From assembly GCF_932274485.2 (NCBI RefSeq), contig NC_065880.2, positions 8,347,695-8,411,694 of the forward strand: a stretch of 64,000 nt of DNA, written 5' to 3'. A program made the position numbers and the translations under genes. This stretch comes from Patella vulgata. Its lineage: Eukaryota > Mollusca > Gastropoda > Patellidae. The notes below the pieces were generated by a model. That model did not search any database. It saw nothing but the letters and a program-made list of their open reading frames with translations, and was not told the origin of the DNA. Positions 1-11,095 of the stretch are shown piece after piece. Each line of letters starts with the position of its first letter. Position 1 is the first letter of the stretch.

Positions 1-236
1 GATAAGAACTATGAACCAAATGCTTCTCAAACATAATCCAATAAAAATTCCGTTTAATATTTCATGGTACCGATCATTGTGGTAATATTTGTAATTTTCT
101 TGACCAACGGCAACAGAACCAGCACCAGACTCATCAGGACACTGATATACTACAAATGAATTAAGACAAATACCGGATAGGCATAGAGTTTAACGTTTCG
201 TATACACAAAACATTGCACTGTAAACCGGGTATCAT

Positions 237-600
237 TTAATCTTGTGTATTTAGCACTAATTTCTTTCACATTCATTCAATATCAAATCTTTGTTTAAAG
301 ATCCGTAAACATCGTTTAAAATCAACAAAAATCATCTAATTTTTCCTAGCGTGCAGTTTAAAGCGGACCATTCAATTTTGATATCAAGTGTCCACTTTAC
401 AAGTGTTTAATATCTTGATCACTGTTTTTAATACCTGTAAATTGGGAGCTCATTATCAGAATTAATCAGTCAGCTTTAAACTGGACACAAGTAAAAATTA
501 GATGATTTTGGGTGATTTTAAATGATTTTTACAAATTTTTAAACAAATATTTTATATTAAGCGAATGTGAATGAAATTAGTGCTAGATACACAAGACTAA
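237..600. mobile_element. foldback/MITE-type element with ~108-bp inverted arms
   Basis: The left arm 237-345 (starting TTAATCTTGTGTATTTAG) matches the reverse complement of 493-600 (TTAGTCTTGTGTATCTAG) along its whole length with scattered mismatches. The loop of about 147 bp has a shorter internal inversion (AGTTTAAAGCGGAC against CAGCTTTAAACTGGAC). Non-coding. Family unknown. Confidence 0.7.
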
Positions 601-1290
601 TGGAATACTGGCCTCATTAGGCAGACAATACGTCTTACACAATGTTACAAATTTAGAAACGTTCATTGTCCTCTGGTCACGTCTATATTCCATATGTACC
701 CCATTCACCCAAGTGCGTAACCTCTTCATACAAATACTTCTATTTTTACCCCGTACCCGGTAACCATCTGTTGATTCTAAATGAAGGTACAACTCGCCAA
801 TTGCCTCTCTAATTCCGACAAATAGAATTGGTCTACACGCCACTAACGCCCCCTGGCCGTTAGTTTGACAAACTAAGAATCAATAACAGTTATACGCGAA
901 TATTAGATTACCCAGTCTGAATCTTATACACGTATTTCAAACGATTATATATTTGGTTATCCAGACACGCCAGCTAAACCCATTCAATTGTTGATTTAAT
1001 GAAATACGAAAAAATATCCTATAAAGTTTAAACAAGCTGCCTGGATGTCGCGGATTTATTGCACAGTTTTTGGTTCCCGACAATACCATTAGGTGGCTAA
1101 TTTTCATCTTAGATTGAATTTGTGGGGAAGAATTATTTCCCTCTGCAAAACACTGAGTTTCCAGTGAAGAATGCTCTACAGGAATTCTTTTATTCAACAT
1201 TTTACCATTGTTTATTTTAAAATTCATCCTGGCAGACGACGAGAACTTGAATAATTGTTTTATTGAATAAACTGAACTAGTATAAACATC
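583..1290. other. no recognised gene; two short minus-strand ORFs
   Basis: ORFs of 86 and 96 codons (583-843 and 937-1227, minus) show no motif I recognise. The first starts inside the foldback element's arm, so it is probably fortuitous. Confidence 0.3.
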
Positions 1291-1299
1291 TCACACGTA

Positions 1300-1586
1300 A
1301 AGAGAGAGAGAGAAAGTGTGTGTGTGTGTGTTGGGGTTAATCGTCCACTCTACACAAACTAGGTCATTTCGTGACTAACACATGGTTCCATTTGAGCTAA
1401 ATAATTCGCTTGCGCGTAGGGTTCGTTAGCAGTGGGAGGAAACCTGAGGACCCGGAGAAAACCCACGAGGTTCGACAGGCGACCCTACTCCTTGTCATGT
1501 ACAACCGGGGAATCGACACCACACCACTCAATGACAGACCTTATGATACAACGCGCCCGCGCTAACCATTCGACCATCCACCCCCA
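1300..1586 (-). mobile_element. SINE-A copy
   Basis: Read on the minus strand: tRNA-like head with box A/B relatives near 1586-1500, conserved central block (AGTGGGAGGAAAC and CCCGGAGAAAACCCACG as seen on plus), then 3' block and (CT)n tail, seen here as a (GA)n/(GT)n tract at 1300-1332. Nearly full length, diverged. Confidence 0.75.
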
Positions 1587-1944
1587 GCCCCCCGCCCAAC
1601 AAACACCTAATACCTTGGACTGGGTAGTATATATGTTGCTAATATTCAACCAGGTTATATCATGCACATAAAAATGGTAATTGGTGAAATTTGCTCACAG
1701 TAAGAGACATTTGACGTGAATGTAATCGATCATAGTCAAAAATATTACAATATTCATCGCTCGTTTAACCGCTTTAACGGTTCCATGTTAGGAGAAAAGT
1801 CGCTGATTTGAATAGGAAAATTGATGTTTAAGAAGTACAATAAAATTGCACTTACGAATAATAATATTATTAATAATTGTAGGGGTATCTGGAATCCAAT
1901 AGACGGATTATATATTATTAGACGGATTATATGGCATCCTTAAA

Positions 1945-2180
1945 ATGAAATGGGGTTTAACGTCCCACTGTTCTGCTCCTAACCTGGACTAATGAAGACG
2001 GGCATACGTCATACAGTGTGCTATGAGGGAAGTTTTGCCCGGACAGCGATGCTACGGTCTACTCTTATATCGAACTGTAACTGCCAAGGGATCTTTTATG
2101 TGCACGCCGATATGTACACGGGACCTTGGTTTTTCGTCCCATCTGAACGACTAGACAGCTTCCTTGTCAAGCCAAGTGGC
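1945..2180 (-). mobile_element. SINE-B copy, 5' truncated
   Basis: Starts at GAAATGGGGTTTAACGTCC (3' end of the SINE seen inverted) and runs through AATGAAGACGGGCATACG and GATCTTTTATGTGCACG to the CTTGTCA block. The tRNA-like head is missing. Confidence 0.75.
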
Positions 2181-2190
2181 GTTTTATAAG

Positions 2191-2793
2191 CAGTTTCTTG
2201 CTAATAATAAATTATCTCCTGGATGATCGGAGGTTAAGATATTGCTAAAACGTTTTCTGGACAGTTTCTATCTTTGAACAGTTTCATGCTAATAATAAAT
2301 TATCCCCTGGATAATTGGAGGTTAAGATATTGCTAAAACAGTTTTCATGTTTCATGATTAACCAACTCGTGGTGACAAAAATCATTTTATAATGCGACAA
2401 TCTTCAGTTAAACTACAGTAAAATAAATGGCTTGTTGAATGAGATAGTCTTCTTAGTCATCTGTATCGTTAAAATATCATTTAATCACCCACGTGACGGA
2501 TCGAATTGAACGTTTCCTTAGCACAACACATCTTTCATTTTGCGCATTTTTGTTCGATGGTCACGTGCAATGACGGGTCATGAGGTCGCCGGTCCCTCTG
2601 TCAGCGTAGGGGTTCAAGGGGTCCATCGAGAAATATTTTAAAATTTTGACCTGAAATTGTGGTCTGTGGAGTATATCCCGACGAAAAGTCATATTTTTAG
2701 TTCTAAGTAGTTATAGTGTCGATCTAGATTAGTAATCTGGATGAAGTTGCTGCAGATCATATCGAAAAAAGGCCACTTTGGTTCAAGATTTTT
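2191..2793 (+). repeat. dispersed 0.6-kb repeat, copy 1
   Basis: Matches the reverse complement of 27770-28380 over about 600 bp. The first 150 bp hold two diverged copies of an internal subunit (AATAATAAATTATC and GAGGTTAAGATATTGC). It contains a short GC-richer core (CACGTGACGGATCGAATTG). No ORF; family unknown. Confidence 0.75.
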
Positions 2794-2924
2794 GGGAAAT
2801 GGGTGTTCATTATTTTTATTTATTTTTTTACCAATGCCACGGGGTGCTCTAGTGGTTTAACGCGTGTGAGTGAAATCATGAGGTCTGTCAATGAGTCAGG
2901 TGGCATGGTTTCGATTCCGCCTCT

Positions 2925-2942
2925 CTCTCTCTCTCTCTCTCG
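2925..2942. repeat. (CT)n microsatellite
   Basis: A pure CT run inside otherwise unclassified AT-rich sequence (2800-3325), which also has an (AT)n run at 3230-3252. The preceding GTGGCATGGTTTCGATTCCG resembles a SINE-A box B, so this may be a relic SINE-A. Confidence 0.5.
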
Positions 2943-3328
2943 TTGATTCTGACATGTATATTCAATTTTAACAATGGCATTGTTGTGTTTAATAAACTGT
3001 ATTTTAATGAAACCAACTTTCTTATGATATTATATAACTTTAATATCAATATCAGTAATACCAACTTCACAAGCGTCTAATAAACGGAATGGACTCGTTG
3101 TCAATCATTGGATAAGAATGGTCTATACAGATGGAGAAACAGATCTAAATTGGATTAACATCCAGACGTGACGACAAAATAATGACGTAATTTCCGCTAG
3201 TTTCATTTACTAATGGTGAAAATATTACATATATATATATATATATATATATCTCGTCCGTCTCAAATCTCAATAGAAACAGTCGGGTGATTTTATTGTT
3301 GATGGGTAGGCTATATAAGGATTATTAT

Positions 3329-3702
3329 TTAAGATGCATTATGTAAGATTTAGATAAAGAACTGACAGTTATCGCTATAATGGTTAGAAACTAAACATTG
3401 AAAAGGGAATATCTTAAAACTTTTAGCCAAATTACTTTATTCTGAGCAATGTAGTCTCGGTTGTCATTACTATCGTTGTTAGAGAGTAAACAAAGTCTCA
3501 ATTATCCATTTTTTAGTTAAATCATTAACCGCTTATCAAGTCTAAATCCATTGAAAATCTCAAGCATCCGATGACATTGATAGTTGATTATGGTCTTGGC
3601 AAGTTAGTAAATGTCTAATTATATAAATAGTTTATATCACATTTCAGTCCTAAAGAAAGACCTGCAATAGGCAGATTTGCCTCTTGTATAATGCATCTTA
3701 AA
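3329..3702 (+). mobile_element. MITE-1 copy
   Basis: Begins TTAAGATGCATTATG and ends TATAATGCATCTTAA, so the 15-bp ends are inverted copies. The interior (AAGAACTGACAGTTATCGC to AAGACCTGCAATAGGCAG) matches about nine other copies here. Non-coding, AT-rich, about 375-410 bp in intact copies. Confidence 0.8.
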
Positions 3703-3734
3703 TTTACGACCAACAGATCCAATCGTCTTAGCAG

Positions 3735-3850
3735 GACATAGTATGGCCTGAATCACCTAGAGACCAGGTCCCGTGTCGCATTGGCGTGTACGCAAAAGAC
3801 CCCTTGGCAGTTGGAATTCGAGGAAGAGTAGGCGGAAACGTCCTCGTCGG
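3735..3850 (+). mobile_element. SINE-B fragment
   Basis: Keeps the middle of SINE-B (AGGTCCCGTGT, ATTGGCGTGTACGCAAAAGA, CAGTTGGAATTCG). Head and 3' end are missing; a SINE-A fragment abuts it. Confidence 0.6.
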
Positions 3851-3852
3851 GG

Positions 3853-4015
3853 CATGAGAGAGAGAGAATTATTGAAATAACATTGAACCATATGTTAGTC
3901 CCGAAATGACCTATTGGACGTGGCCGTTAAACCCCATCTCCCTCTCTCTATCGCTCTGTCTGCGATATCACATTGATGGAAGCAGGCATTAAACACTAAT
4001 AGACGAAGGTGATCG
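3853..4015 (+). mobile_element. SINE-A 3' half plus shared flank
   Basis: The SINE-A 3' half (3853-3956, CATATGTTAGTCCCGAAATG, CT-rich tail) runs into the tail motif 3957-4015. The same join exists inverted at 14513-14690. See finding. Confidence 0.7.
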
Positions 4016-4019
4016 TGAA

Positions 4020-4065
4020 TTACCATGTCGTCCTGAAATGACCTTGTTTAAGTCTGGTGGAGGTT

Positions 4066-4119
<54 letters not shown>

Positions 4120-4120
4120 A
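4020..4120 (+). mobile_element. SINE-A 3' remnant with long (CT)n
   Basis: GTCCTGAAATGACCTTG, then a 40-bp (CT)n tract. Only the extreme 3' end remains. Confidence 0.5.
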
Positions 4121-4269
4121 TGTTAACAAGTTTGTAAGATGCTTTATATTCACTGGGAAGTGCGGCTCATGGATACACAAACTAGTTTGACCAATGGATT
4201 CTCAACGTTATAACTCCGCTATTTGAAATAATCACAAACCCCTGTCGTAAATACAAGAACACCTTAGAA

Positions 4270-4737
4270 ATGTTTAACTATATGGATTGGAAGACTTATA
4301 TGGTGATCTAGAAAAGCAAACATTATCTGTCAATTTAAATCAGCATTGGTGTTGTGATCTTACCGCGAAAAGGTAGGCTTCTGGTATCCAATATTTAAAC
4401 AAAATAATCATTTCACTATTGGTAAACGAAGCGTGTACCATAATGCGTTTCGGTGCCATTTGTTACATGGGACTCGAAGAACGAGGCTAGACATATTCCA
4501 CAAGTTATGTCAAAAGGTGACACCATATTGTTACTAACGGTGTAGACTGGAATAACCAGACGCTATAGAGGTTGCCATTCGATTGAGACTTCTGGCGTAT
4601 TTTGCAGAACATAACTAATTTGAAATAAGAGTAAAAACGGAAACGGTTGAATGTAAATCTGTTTATATTCATTCATATTATTATATGCATTGCGACCAAT
4701 TTCTAGGTCCCAAATATTAGCGATTTAACCCCTTTAA
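4270..4737 (+). mobile_element. MITE-2 copy, 5' part eroded
   Basis: Interior GTTGTGATCTTACCG and GGAATAACCAGACGC, ending GGTCCCAAATATTAGCG and then a pyrimidine-rich run to TTTAA. Other copies show ends of type TTAAAGTAGCTAA at both termini. Non-coding. Confidence 0.75.
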
Positions 4738-5019
4738 CAATAATTGGATCAATTAAATAATATTTAGCAATAGCAGCCGCTTGTCTAAAACGGCTAAAAC
4801 ATATACAACATACGCCCCAAAATTGCAATAATTTATGAACAAAGCATAACAAAGGTTATACTCTCTAGTGGGAGTGGTCTAGTGGGATGCAGATTGTAAG
4901 GTATGTTCTGTTATCTAAACAAGACAGGGGTTCTCTTAGCCCCGGAATAATTTGGTTGAACCCCACCCCTCTCTATCTTAATAATTGTATATACACCGTC
5001 ACTGTTTGATAAATGAAAC

Positions 5020-5080
5020 AAAATGAAATGAATGTTAACGTCCTACTGACCTGCACCTACCGGGCTAATGAAGACAGGCT
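5020..5080 (-). mobile_element. SINE-B 3' fragment
   Basis: GAAATGAATGTTAACGTCC, then a GGGCTAATGAAGACAGGC match to the SINE-B 3' end. Confidence 0.55.
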
Positions 5081-5263
5081 TGATAAATATATATGAAACA
5101 GACCTTGATAGATTTAATTTAAGGAAAGATAAGCGAAAATGTGATTGCCTCGACAAATTTCGTCTCCCACTGCAAACGCGACCTTAGTAGATGAAGTAAA
5201 TAGTGGATACGTCTCAATATGTTTTGTGTTTATTAGAATATAAACTCATTTCTTTAAGGAGTT

Positions 5264-5412
5264 TACATCGTACGTCCACTTGACACAAACTAGGGTTGGA
5301 CAGGTGACCCTACCCCTTATCACGTACAACCAGGGAATCGAAACCACGCCAAATGACTCAAACACAGACCTAATGATACAACGCGCACGCGGTAACCATT
5401 AGGTCACCCATT
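5264..5412 (-). mobile_element. SINE-A copy with internal deletion
   Basis: 3' block ACGTCCACTTGACACAAACT is joined directly to GGTTGGACAGGTGACC; the middle third is missing. The tRNA-like head is present near 5340-5410. Confidence 0.65.
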
Positions 5413-5419
5413 TATGAGA

Positions 5420-6035
5420 GTTATAATACCTCTTTACTGCTTATATTAGGAGTGTCAGTGAGGATGGTTTCTTTTTTTTTTAAAGAAAAGATACAGAATA
5501 ATAAGATAAGGATTATTCCTCCTCATGTTTGGTCAACATTTCAGCACTTAAAGCAGCTCACCACACCATTGATAACAACACGTTCTCGTACCTCTAATAC
5601 AAACATCTTAACAGCTTCATACAGCAACCATACTTTTTGTACGTTTTGTATTTTTTGCGGTTCAAGAACTGTTAATCTATTCTGGAGAGGAGTTGGTCGC
5701 GTTTTAATTGTTGTGATATCGATAAGAGATGGTGTCCATCCAGTACCGGGATATTGACTTGTGGCAAGATATTGTGGAGTTTTTTAAATCATACATCAAC
5801 AACCAATTACCGTGAATAAATGTTTAAATAGTAAACGAGAGTAAAATCGATCTTTATTTGTGGATAAAACACAAAATCCTATGTATGAATTCGACAAAAT
5901 CAAAAAAGGAACACCGAATCAATGTAAACATCGGTCTTGAACATTCCACACTAACACTATTCATGGAAGAACAATTACTGCAACGTTTCGACGGTGCTAC
6001 TTTCGTTTTTATCAAGCAAATGATAAAGACGGAAC
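5420..6035. other. no recognised gene
   Basis: Holds ORFs of 101 and 62 codons (5452-5757 and 5858-6046, plus) with no recognisable motif. Composition is AT-rich, like the surrounding DNA. Confidence 0.3.
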
Positions 6036-6038
6036 AAC

Positions 6039-6313
6039 CAATCTGATTAAAACACAGATCCTATTTCGTTTCGTTTCTTATAGTTCAAAATTTCGTTTTG
6101 CTTGTCTTTACTACTCTAGGACCGGGAAGCATTGGTATATTACCGGCGTGCTGGTTAAAGTTAGGGTTTGGCCACTAGAATCGTCAACGCCGATTGATTG
6201 ATGAATGTCTGGCGTCTTAGGGTCAAAAGTCGCCCGTATGACCCCAGCCGCCACCGCCCACTACAACTGGTCAGATCTTCATGAAAGTATAGATCTGTAT
6301 TTTAGTCAGATTG
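6039..6313. mobile_element. MITE-3 copy
   Basis: Inverted ends CAATCTGATTAAAACACAG and TGTATTTTAGTCAGATTG. The interior has CGTTTCGTTTCTTATAG and the GACCAGTTGTAGTGGGC-type motif seen in the other copies. No clear target duplication here. Confidence 0.75.
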
Positions 6314-6528
6314 ACTAGAGTATCGTCGTGAAAACGTTGCATGTTAATAAATAGTGTTAGTGTGGAATGTTCAATTATTAAATGCTACTTAAAGAATGTC
6401 CTGAATATTGTAAAACATTCTGAAGTGGATTTCTTACCTTGAAACAGATAACCTTTACGGTGTAAAGTCCTGAAAAAATGGGAGTTTATATTCTAATCAA
6501 AACTAACCCACTATTAACTTCATCTACT

Positions 6529-6762
6529 GGGAGGTTGGGTGGCCGAATGGTTAGTGCGTGCGCGTTGTATCAAGACGTCTGTCATTGAGTCAACTGGCGT
6601 GGTTTCGATTTCCCGGTTGTACGTGATATGGATTAGGGTCACCTGTCCAACCCTTAAAATAACACTGAACCATATGGTAGTCCCGAAATGGCCTAGTTTG
6701 TGTCGAGTGGACGTTAAATCCCTCTCTCTCGCACGCGCTCTCTCTCTCTCATCAAACAATGA
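6529..6762 (+). mobile_element. SINE-A copy with internal deletion
   Basis: Head GGTGGCCGAATGGTTAG and box-B-like GGTTTCGATTTCC are intact. The central block between CCTGTCCAACC and AAATAACACTGAACC is lost. The tail is (CT)n to about 6762. Confidence 0.75.
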
Positions 6763-6870
6763 ATTGTAGTTAAGTTGGATAATATTATATTCAAAATAGC
6801 GGCTGGACGATTTACCCAATACTACCAAATACCATCACATATTAACTCAATATTATGACAAACTGGCAGA

Positions 6871-7162
6871 CGACATGAATTATACACCCACCCCAAAAAA
6901 TAAATTGAATTACTGCTATACAATCTATTATAAATATGGATCTCAAAAGAATCAGGGGAGGGCGGGGGTGGATGAATATATATAAAGAAGGAGAACTAGA
7001 TTTCAATAAGAACTGACGACATGAATTATACACCCACCCCAAAAAATAAATTGAATTACTGCTATACAATCTATTATAAATATGGATCTCAAAAGAATCA
7101 GGGGAAGGCGGGGGTGGATGAATATATATAAAGAAGGAGAACTAGATTTCAATAAGAACTGA
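6871..7162. repeat. 146-bp tandem duplication
   Basis: The segment starting CGACATGAATTATACACC at 6871 recurs at 7017 almost unchanged, through GGAGAACTAGATTTC. Two units, near-identical, so recent. Confidence 0.85.
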
Positions 7163-7188
7163 CATTTACGACATTATTTAAATTCTCT

Positions 7189-7943
7189 TAAAGATACATT
7201 ATGGGAGATTAAATAAAGAGCTGGCAGTTCTCACTATAATAGTTAAGAACTGTAAAGAGAATATGCTAAACGGGGGATCACGGTGGCTTAGTGGGTAAGG
7301 CGCTGGCTCGCTAGCCTGGAGGTCGGGTGTTCGATCCCTGCATTGGCAGAGAAAGTTCATCCCGATTTTCCGGCGTGGTTCTCCCTTGTCAGTGATGCAG
7401 GACGGAGGGGCTGACAAGGACAACTTCTAGTCGTTCGGATGGGACGAAAAACCGAGGTCCCGTGTACTCATTGGCGTGCACGTAAAAGATCCCTTGACAG
7501 TTGGAATTCGATATAAGAGTAGGCCGTAGTGCCGCTGTCCGGGCAAAATTTCCCTCATAGCACACTATATGGCGTATGCCCGTCTTCATTAGCCCAGTTC
7601 GGAGCAAAACAGTAGGACGTTAAACCCTATTTCATTTTCATATGCTAAACATTTCAGTCAAATTGCTCCACTCTGAACCGAGATACTAGCGATCGATTTT
7701 TCGACCTAGCCTCGATCATGGTTACTAAAGTCGGTACGATAATAAACATAGTCTCGATTATCCAGTTTTGGATATAATCATCAATGAGTGTTGAGCAGCA
7801 GATCGGATTGAAATTCAGTAAATATCCCAGGCTAGCGATGACATCGAGAGTTGATTATGGCCTAGATAAGTTAATTTATGTCCAATTAATAATTTAGATA
7901 ACATTTCAGGCCTAAAGAAAGATCTTGCATAATGTATGTTTAA
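7189..7943 (+). mobile_element. MITE-1 copy interrupted by SINE-B
   Basis: Ends TTAAAGATACATT and AATGTATGTTTAA. The two halves (7189-7271 and 7640-7943) flank a complete SINE-B, so the SINE is the younger insertion. Confidence 0.85.
7272..7639 (+). mobile_element. full-length SINE-B with 11-bp target duplication
   Basis: Bounded by ATATGCTAAAC at 7261-7271 and 7640-7650. Box A GGTGGCTTAGTGGGTAAGG, box B GGGTGTTCGATCCC, body with AAAGATCCCTTGACAG and CATAGCACACTATATGG, 3' end GGACGTTAAACCC then ATTTC-type tail. A good reference copy. Confidence 0.9.
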
Positions 7944-7949
7944 TATTCT

Positions 7950-8455
7950 GGAAAAAAATGTTATTATAACGTTTTGTTCCATAAATATTTCGTCAACAAG
8001 AAAACTTCCCTAACTGATAATGTTACTGGGTTCACAGCACTACAATTAGCTGAATCAGGTAAAAAACAATGAAGATAATAGTATAGCGCCACCCAAGATG
8101 CAGCGAGATCAGATAGTCGATTAAGAATTTCAGTGATAAAAAACAAATATTTTTTGTTGTAACCAGAATGAACAGATCGGTGAGCAGTGCATAGTTCGGT
8201 CATTACTCGCTCAATAACAACACAAAAAATACTTTCTAAAAATTGATCTAAGGATTTTATGATTCTACTTCTTTATAGACAGGAATCTGGGTATAGACGT
8301 AGACTTTTATAACCAGACATGCTAAACTTCTAGATGTCAAGAACACGCTACTATCGGCACCATTTACATGTAGACGTTTATAACCAGACATGCTAAACTT
8401 TTAGATGTCAGGAACATGCTACTATCGGTACCATTTACATGTAGACTTGAGTTTG
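7950..8455. other. no recognised gene; short direct duplication
   Basis: An 80-bp motif (ACCAGACATGCTAAACTT, TAGATGTCA) occurs twice at about 8310-8400. A 79-codon minus ORF at 7964-8203 has no known motif. Confidence 0.35.
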
Positions 8456-8467
8456 AAGAAATTGTCT

Positions 8468-8598
8468 GTCATTGAGTCAACTGGCGTGGTGTCGATTCCC
8501 CGGTTGTACGTGACAAGAAGTAGGGTCGCCTGTCCAACCTCGTGGGTTTTCTCCACGTACAACCGGAGAATCGAAACCACGCCAGTTGACTCAATGAC
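8468..8598. mobile_element. snap-back SINE-A (44-bp inverted arms)
   Basis: The arm 8468-8511 (GTCATTGAGTCAACTGGCG and on) is the reverse complement of 8555-8598 with two mismatches. Both are the SINE-A head around box B. The 43-bp loop is the next part of SINE-A. One SINE segment has been copied back on itself. Confidence 0.85.
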
Positions 8599-8884
8599 CA
8601 TAGGCAGTGGTATTTTTTATCACGGTTTGTTATTTGCCTTCGTCACCATTATTCTACCAATCAAATTACGCTACACGCAAAGTAAAAATTGCGTTATGTT
8701 ATTATTCTTTGATAAGAACCAGCAAAAGGAAAGATAAAATCAATTCTGCGTTAGAATCTGATGTTTTTCTTCGTGTAAAGAATTAAAAAAACACAAACAA
8801 ATAAACGAAATATTAAAAAACTTACATGTTGACAAGAATTGAAAAATGTAATCAAACGTTAGTTTCGTTTTACAATATTATTAA

Positions 8885-9110
8885 ATATTTGTGAATGTTA
8901 GAAGGGATGTTTTATACGCGTATGGATATTTGTGAATGTTATAAGGGATGTTTTATATGCGTAATAATATTATAAAGTAATTTCTTAAGAAAAATTAAAG
9001 AAACATAATGATAAGAAATATTTATTATAGAACAGCTAAAGAAACATAATAACATTACATATTTCTTATAGAACAGCTAAAGAAACATAATATAATGTAA
9101 TGTTTCTTAT
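8885..9110. repeat. short tandem duplications
   Basis: TTTGTGAATGTTAGAAGGGA and its 3' context occur twice; AGAACAGCTAAAGAAACATA recurs with an older relative about 55 bp before. AT-rich, non-coding. Confidence 0.6.
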
Positions 9111-9322
9111 ACAACAACTTGTGGCATTATTCATGGATTGATTCAGCTTTTACGATGGAATGTCAACACAAGCTTTAAATGATAAAACGGTATTATCTCT
9201 GTGGCATTATGATTGGTTGACATATCTTACAATGATCAAACGTAAAGTGTATAAGAAATCAAACCTGGATTATACATGGTAGCTATAAATATAATTCGCT
9301 TGTGCGATGGGTCCTTTAGAAA

Positions 9323-9323
9323 G

Positions 9324-9361
<38 letters not shown>

Positions 9362-9493
9362 TGGGGTTAAACGTCCACTCGACACAAACTAGGTCATTTC
9401 GGGGCTAACAAATGGTTCAATTTTATTTCAATAATTCGCTTGCGCGTAGGTGTCTTTAACAGTGGGAGGAAACCGTAGGACCCGGAGAAAACC
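9323..9493 (-). mobile_element. SINE-A copy, 5' truncated
   Basis: (GA)n at 9323-9359, then the 3' and central blocks, stopping after CCCGGAGAAAACC; the tRNA-like head is missing. It abuts a MITE-1 fragment. Confidence 0.75.
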
Positions 9494-9714
9494 TCGATCA
9501 TCATTACTAAAAACCATTAAATCATGAATGAAAGTTGAGCAGCAAATCGGATCCTAATCCAATAAATATCGCAAGCTAGCGATGACATCGAGAGTTGATT
9601 ATGGTCTGGATAAATTAATTAATGTCTAATTAATAATTTAGATAACATTTCAGGCCTAAAAAAAGACATACAGTAGGCAGATTTAGCTCTTGCATAATTA
9701 TAATGTATGCTTAA
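9494..9714 (+). mobile_element. MITE-1 fragment, 3' half
   Basis: From TCGATCATCATTACTAAA to TAATGTATGCTTAA. The 5' half is absent, replaced by the truncated SINE-A. Confidence 0.7.
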
Positions 9715-9719
9715 GCCAC

Positions 9720-10298
9720 AATAAAAATTTTATAATTAGTTCCCGTCTGGCTATCTATGGTATCGAGCCATTTGTAATCAGAAGACTTGAATGTGAGTGT
9801 ACTCTCTACAAAATAACCGAGTTGTACGGAATAGGGGCTAAACTTAATATCTAGTACCAAGTGTAATGGCTTCTTGACGTGATTAAAATGACTGGTTTAT
9901 GAGCAGCCGCGTGGTAACTAGTTTCTTCAAACTGTTACCTGTTTTCTACTAAGAATCCCATTCTCATAATTAAAACAATATCAAGCATGTTGAAACATCA
10001 ATGGCGTCCCTGGCACCAGACCTGGATTTCATTCCTGACTAATTATTTTGATTTAAACCTAATAATAACTCGTTTTTTCTGTTGATATTCACTTACAAAT
10101 ATTCCACAATTATCTTGAAAAACCTGGTGTTAGCCTAGCATGTTGGCGAATAAATACATTATACCCGTAACTACCTAACATGTAAGTTAAAAAAACTTTA
10201 AAGTGAAACACCCACGCTCGACGTTTATTTCATTAATTCAATGTCAAATACTCAAAATCAACTTTGTACAGTCACTCAAATGAATGGCGTCTACCTTC
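9720..10298. other. nothing recognised
   Basis: Unique-looking AT-rich DNA without a long ORF, SINE box or inverted ends. Confidence 0.3.
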
Positions 10299-10310
10299 GC
10301 AATATAAAGA

Positions 10311-10655
10311 GGGGAGTCACGGTGGCTAAGTGGGTAGGACGCTTCTTTGTTCGATCCCTGCATGGCCGAGAAAATTTTTAGGGATTTTCCGGCGTGGTTC
10401 CCCCTTGTCAGTGATGCAGGGCGGAGGGCCTGACAAGGTCAACTGTCTATCCGTTCGGATGGGACGAAAAACCGAGGTCCCGTGTATACATTGGCGTGCA
10501 CGTAAAAGATCCCTTGGCAGATGGTATTCGATATAATAGTAGGCTAAAGTGCCGCTGCCCGGGCCAAATTCCCCTGTATGGTGTATGTCCGTCTTCATTA
10601 GCCCAGCCGGAGCAGAACAGTGGGACGTTAAACCCCATTTCATTTCATTTCATTT
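10311..10655 (+). mobile_element. SINE-B with 12-bp target duplication
   Basis: Flanked by GCAATATAAAGA at 10299-10310 and 10656-10667. Box A GGTGGCTAAGTGGGTAGG; part of the head between the boxes is deleted. Tail ATTTC-type, three to four units. Confidence 0.9.
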
Positions 10656-10744
10656 GCAATATAAAGAAGTACAGCTATTCAGATCAATAAGAGTTCGGCT
10701 GCTTAAACCAATGGAGTCCACCTACTCAAATAGATTGAGTTCGT

Positions 10745-11095
10745 CCTACCAAATCAATGGGCTGCTGCTAATTAGACCATGAAGGCCAATTAGGCATATA
10801 AATCAAGGACATTACTCCAACCATGACAGTCCAACTATCCAAATCAATGGATGACAGTTACTCAAACCAACATAGCCCAACTATCCAAATCAATGGATGA
10901 CAGTTACTCAAATCAATGAAGGGCAGTTACTCAAACCAACATAGCCCAACTATCCAAATCAATGGAGGACAGCTACTCAAACCAACATAGCCCAACTATC
11001 CAAATCAATGGAGGACAGCTACTCAAATCAATGGTGTCTAGCTACTCAAATTAATGGCGTCTAACTACACAAATTAATGGAGTACAGATAATTTG
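10745..11095. repeat. minisatellite, CAAATCAATGG-type units
   Basis: Units of the form ACTCAAACCAACATAGCC and TATCCAAATCAATGGA alternate in a higher-order pattern of about 46-60 bp. The last units carry AATTAATGGCGTCTA variants. Confidence 0.75.
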
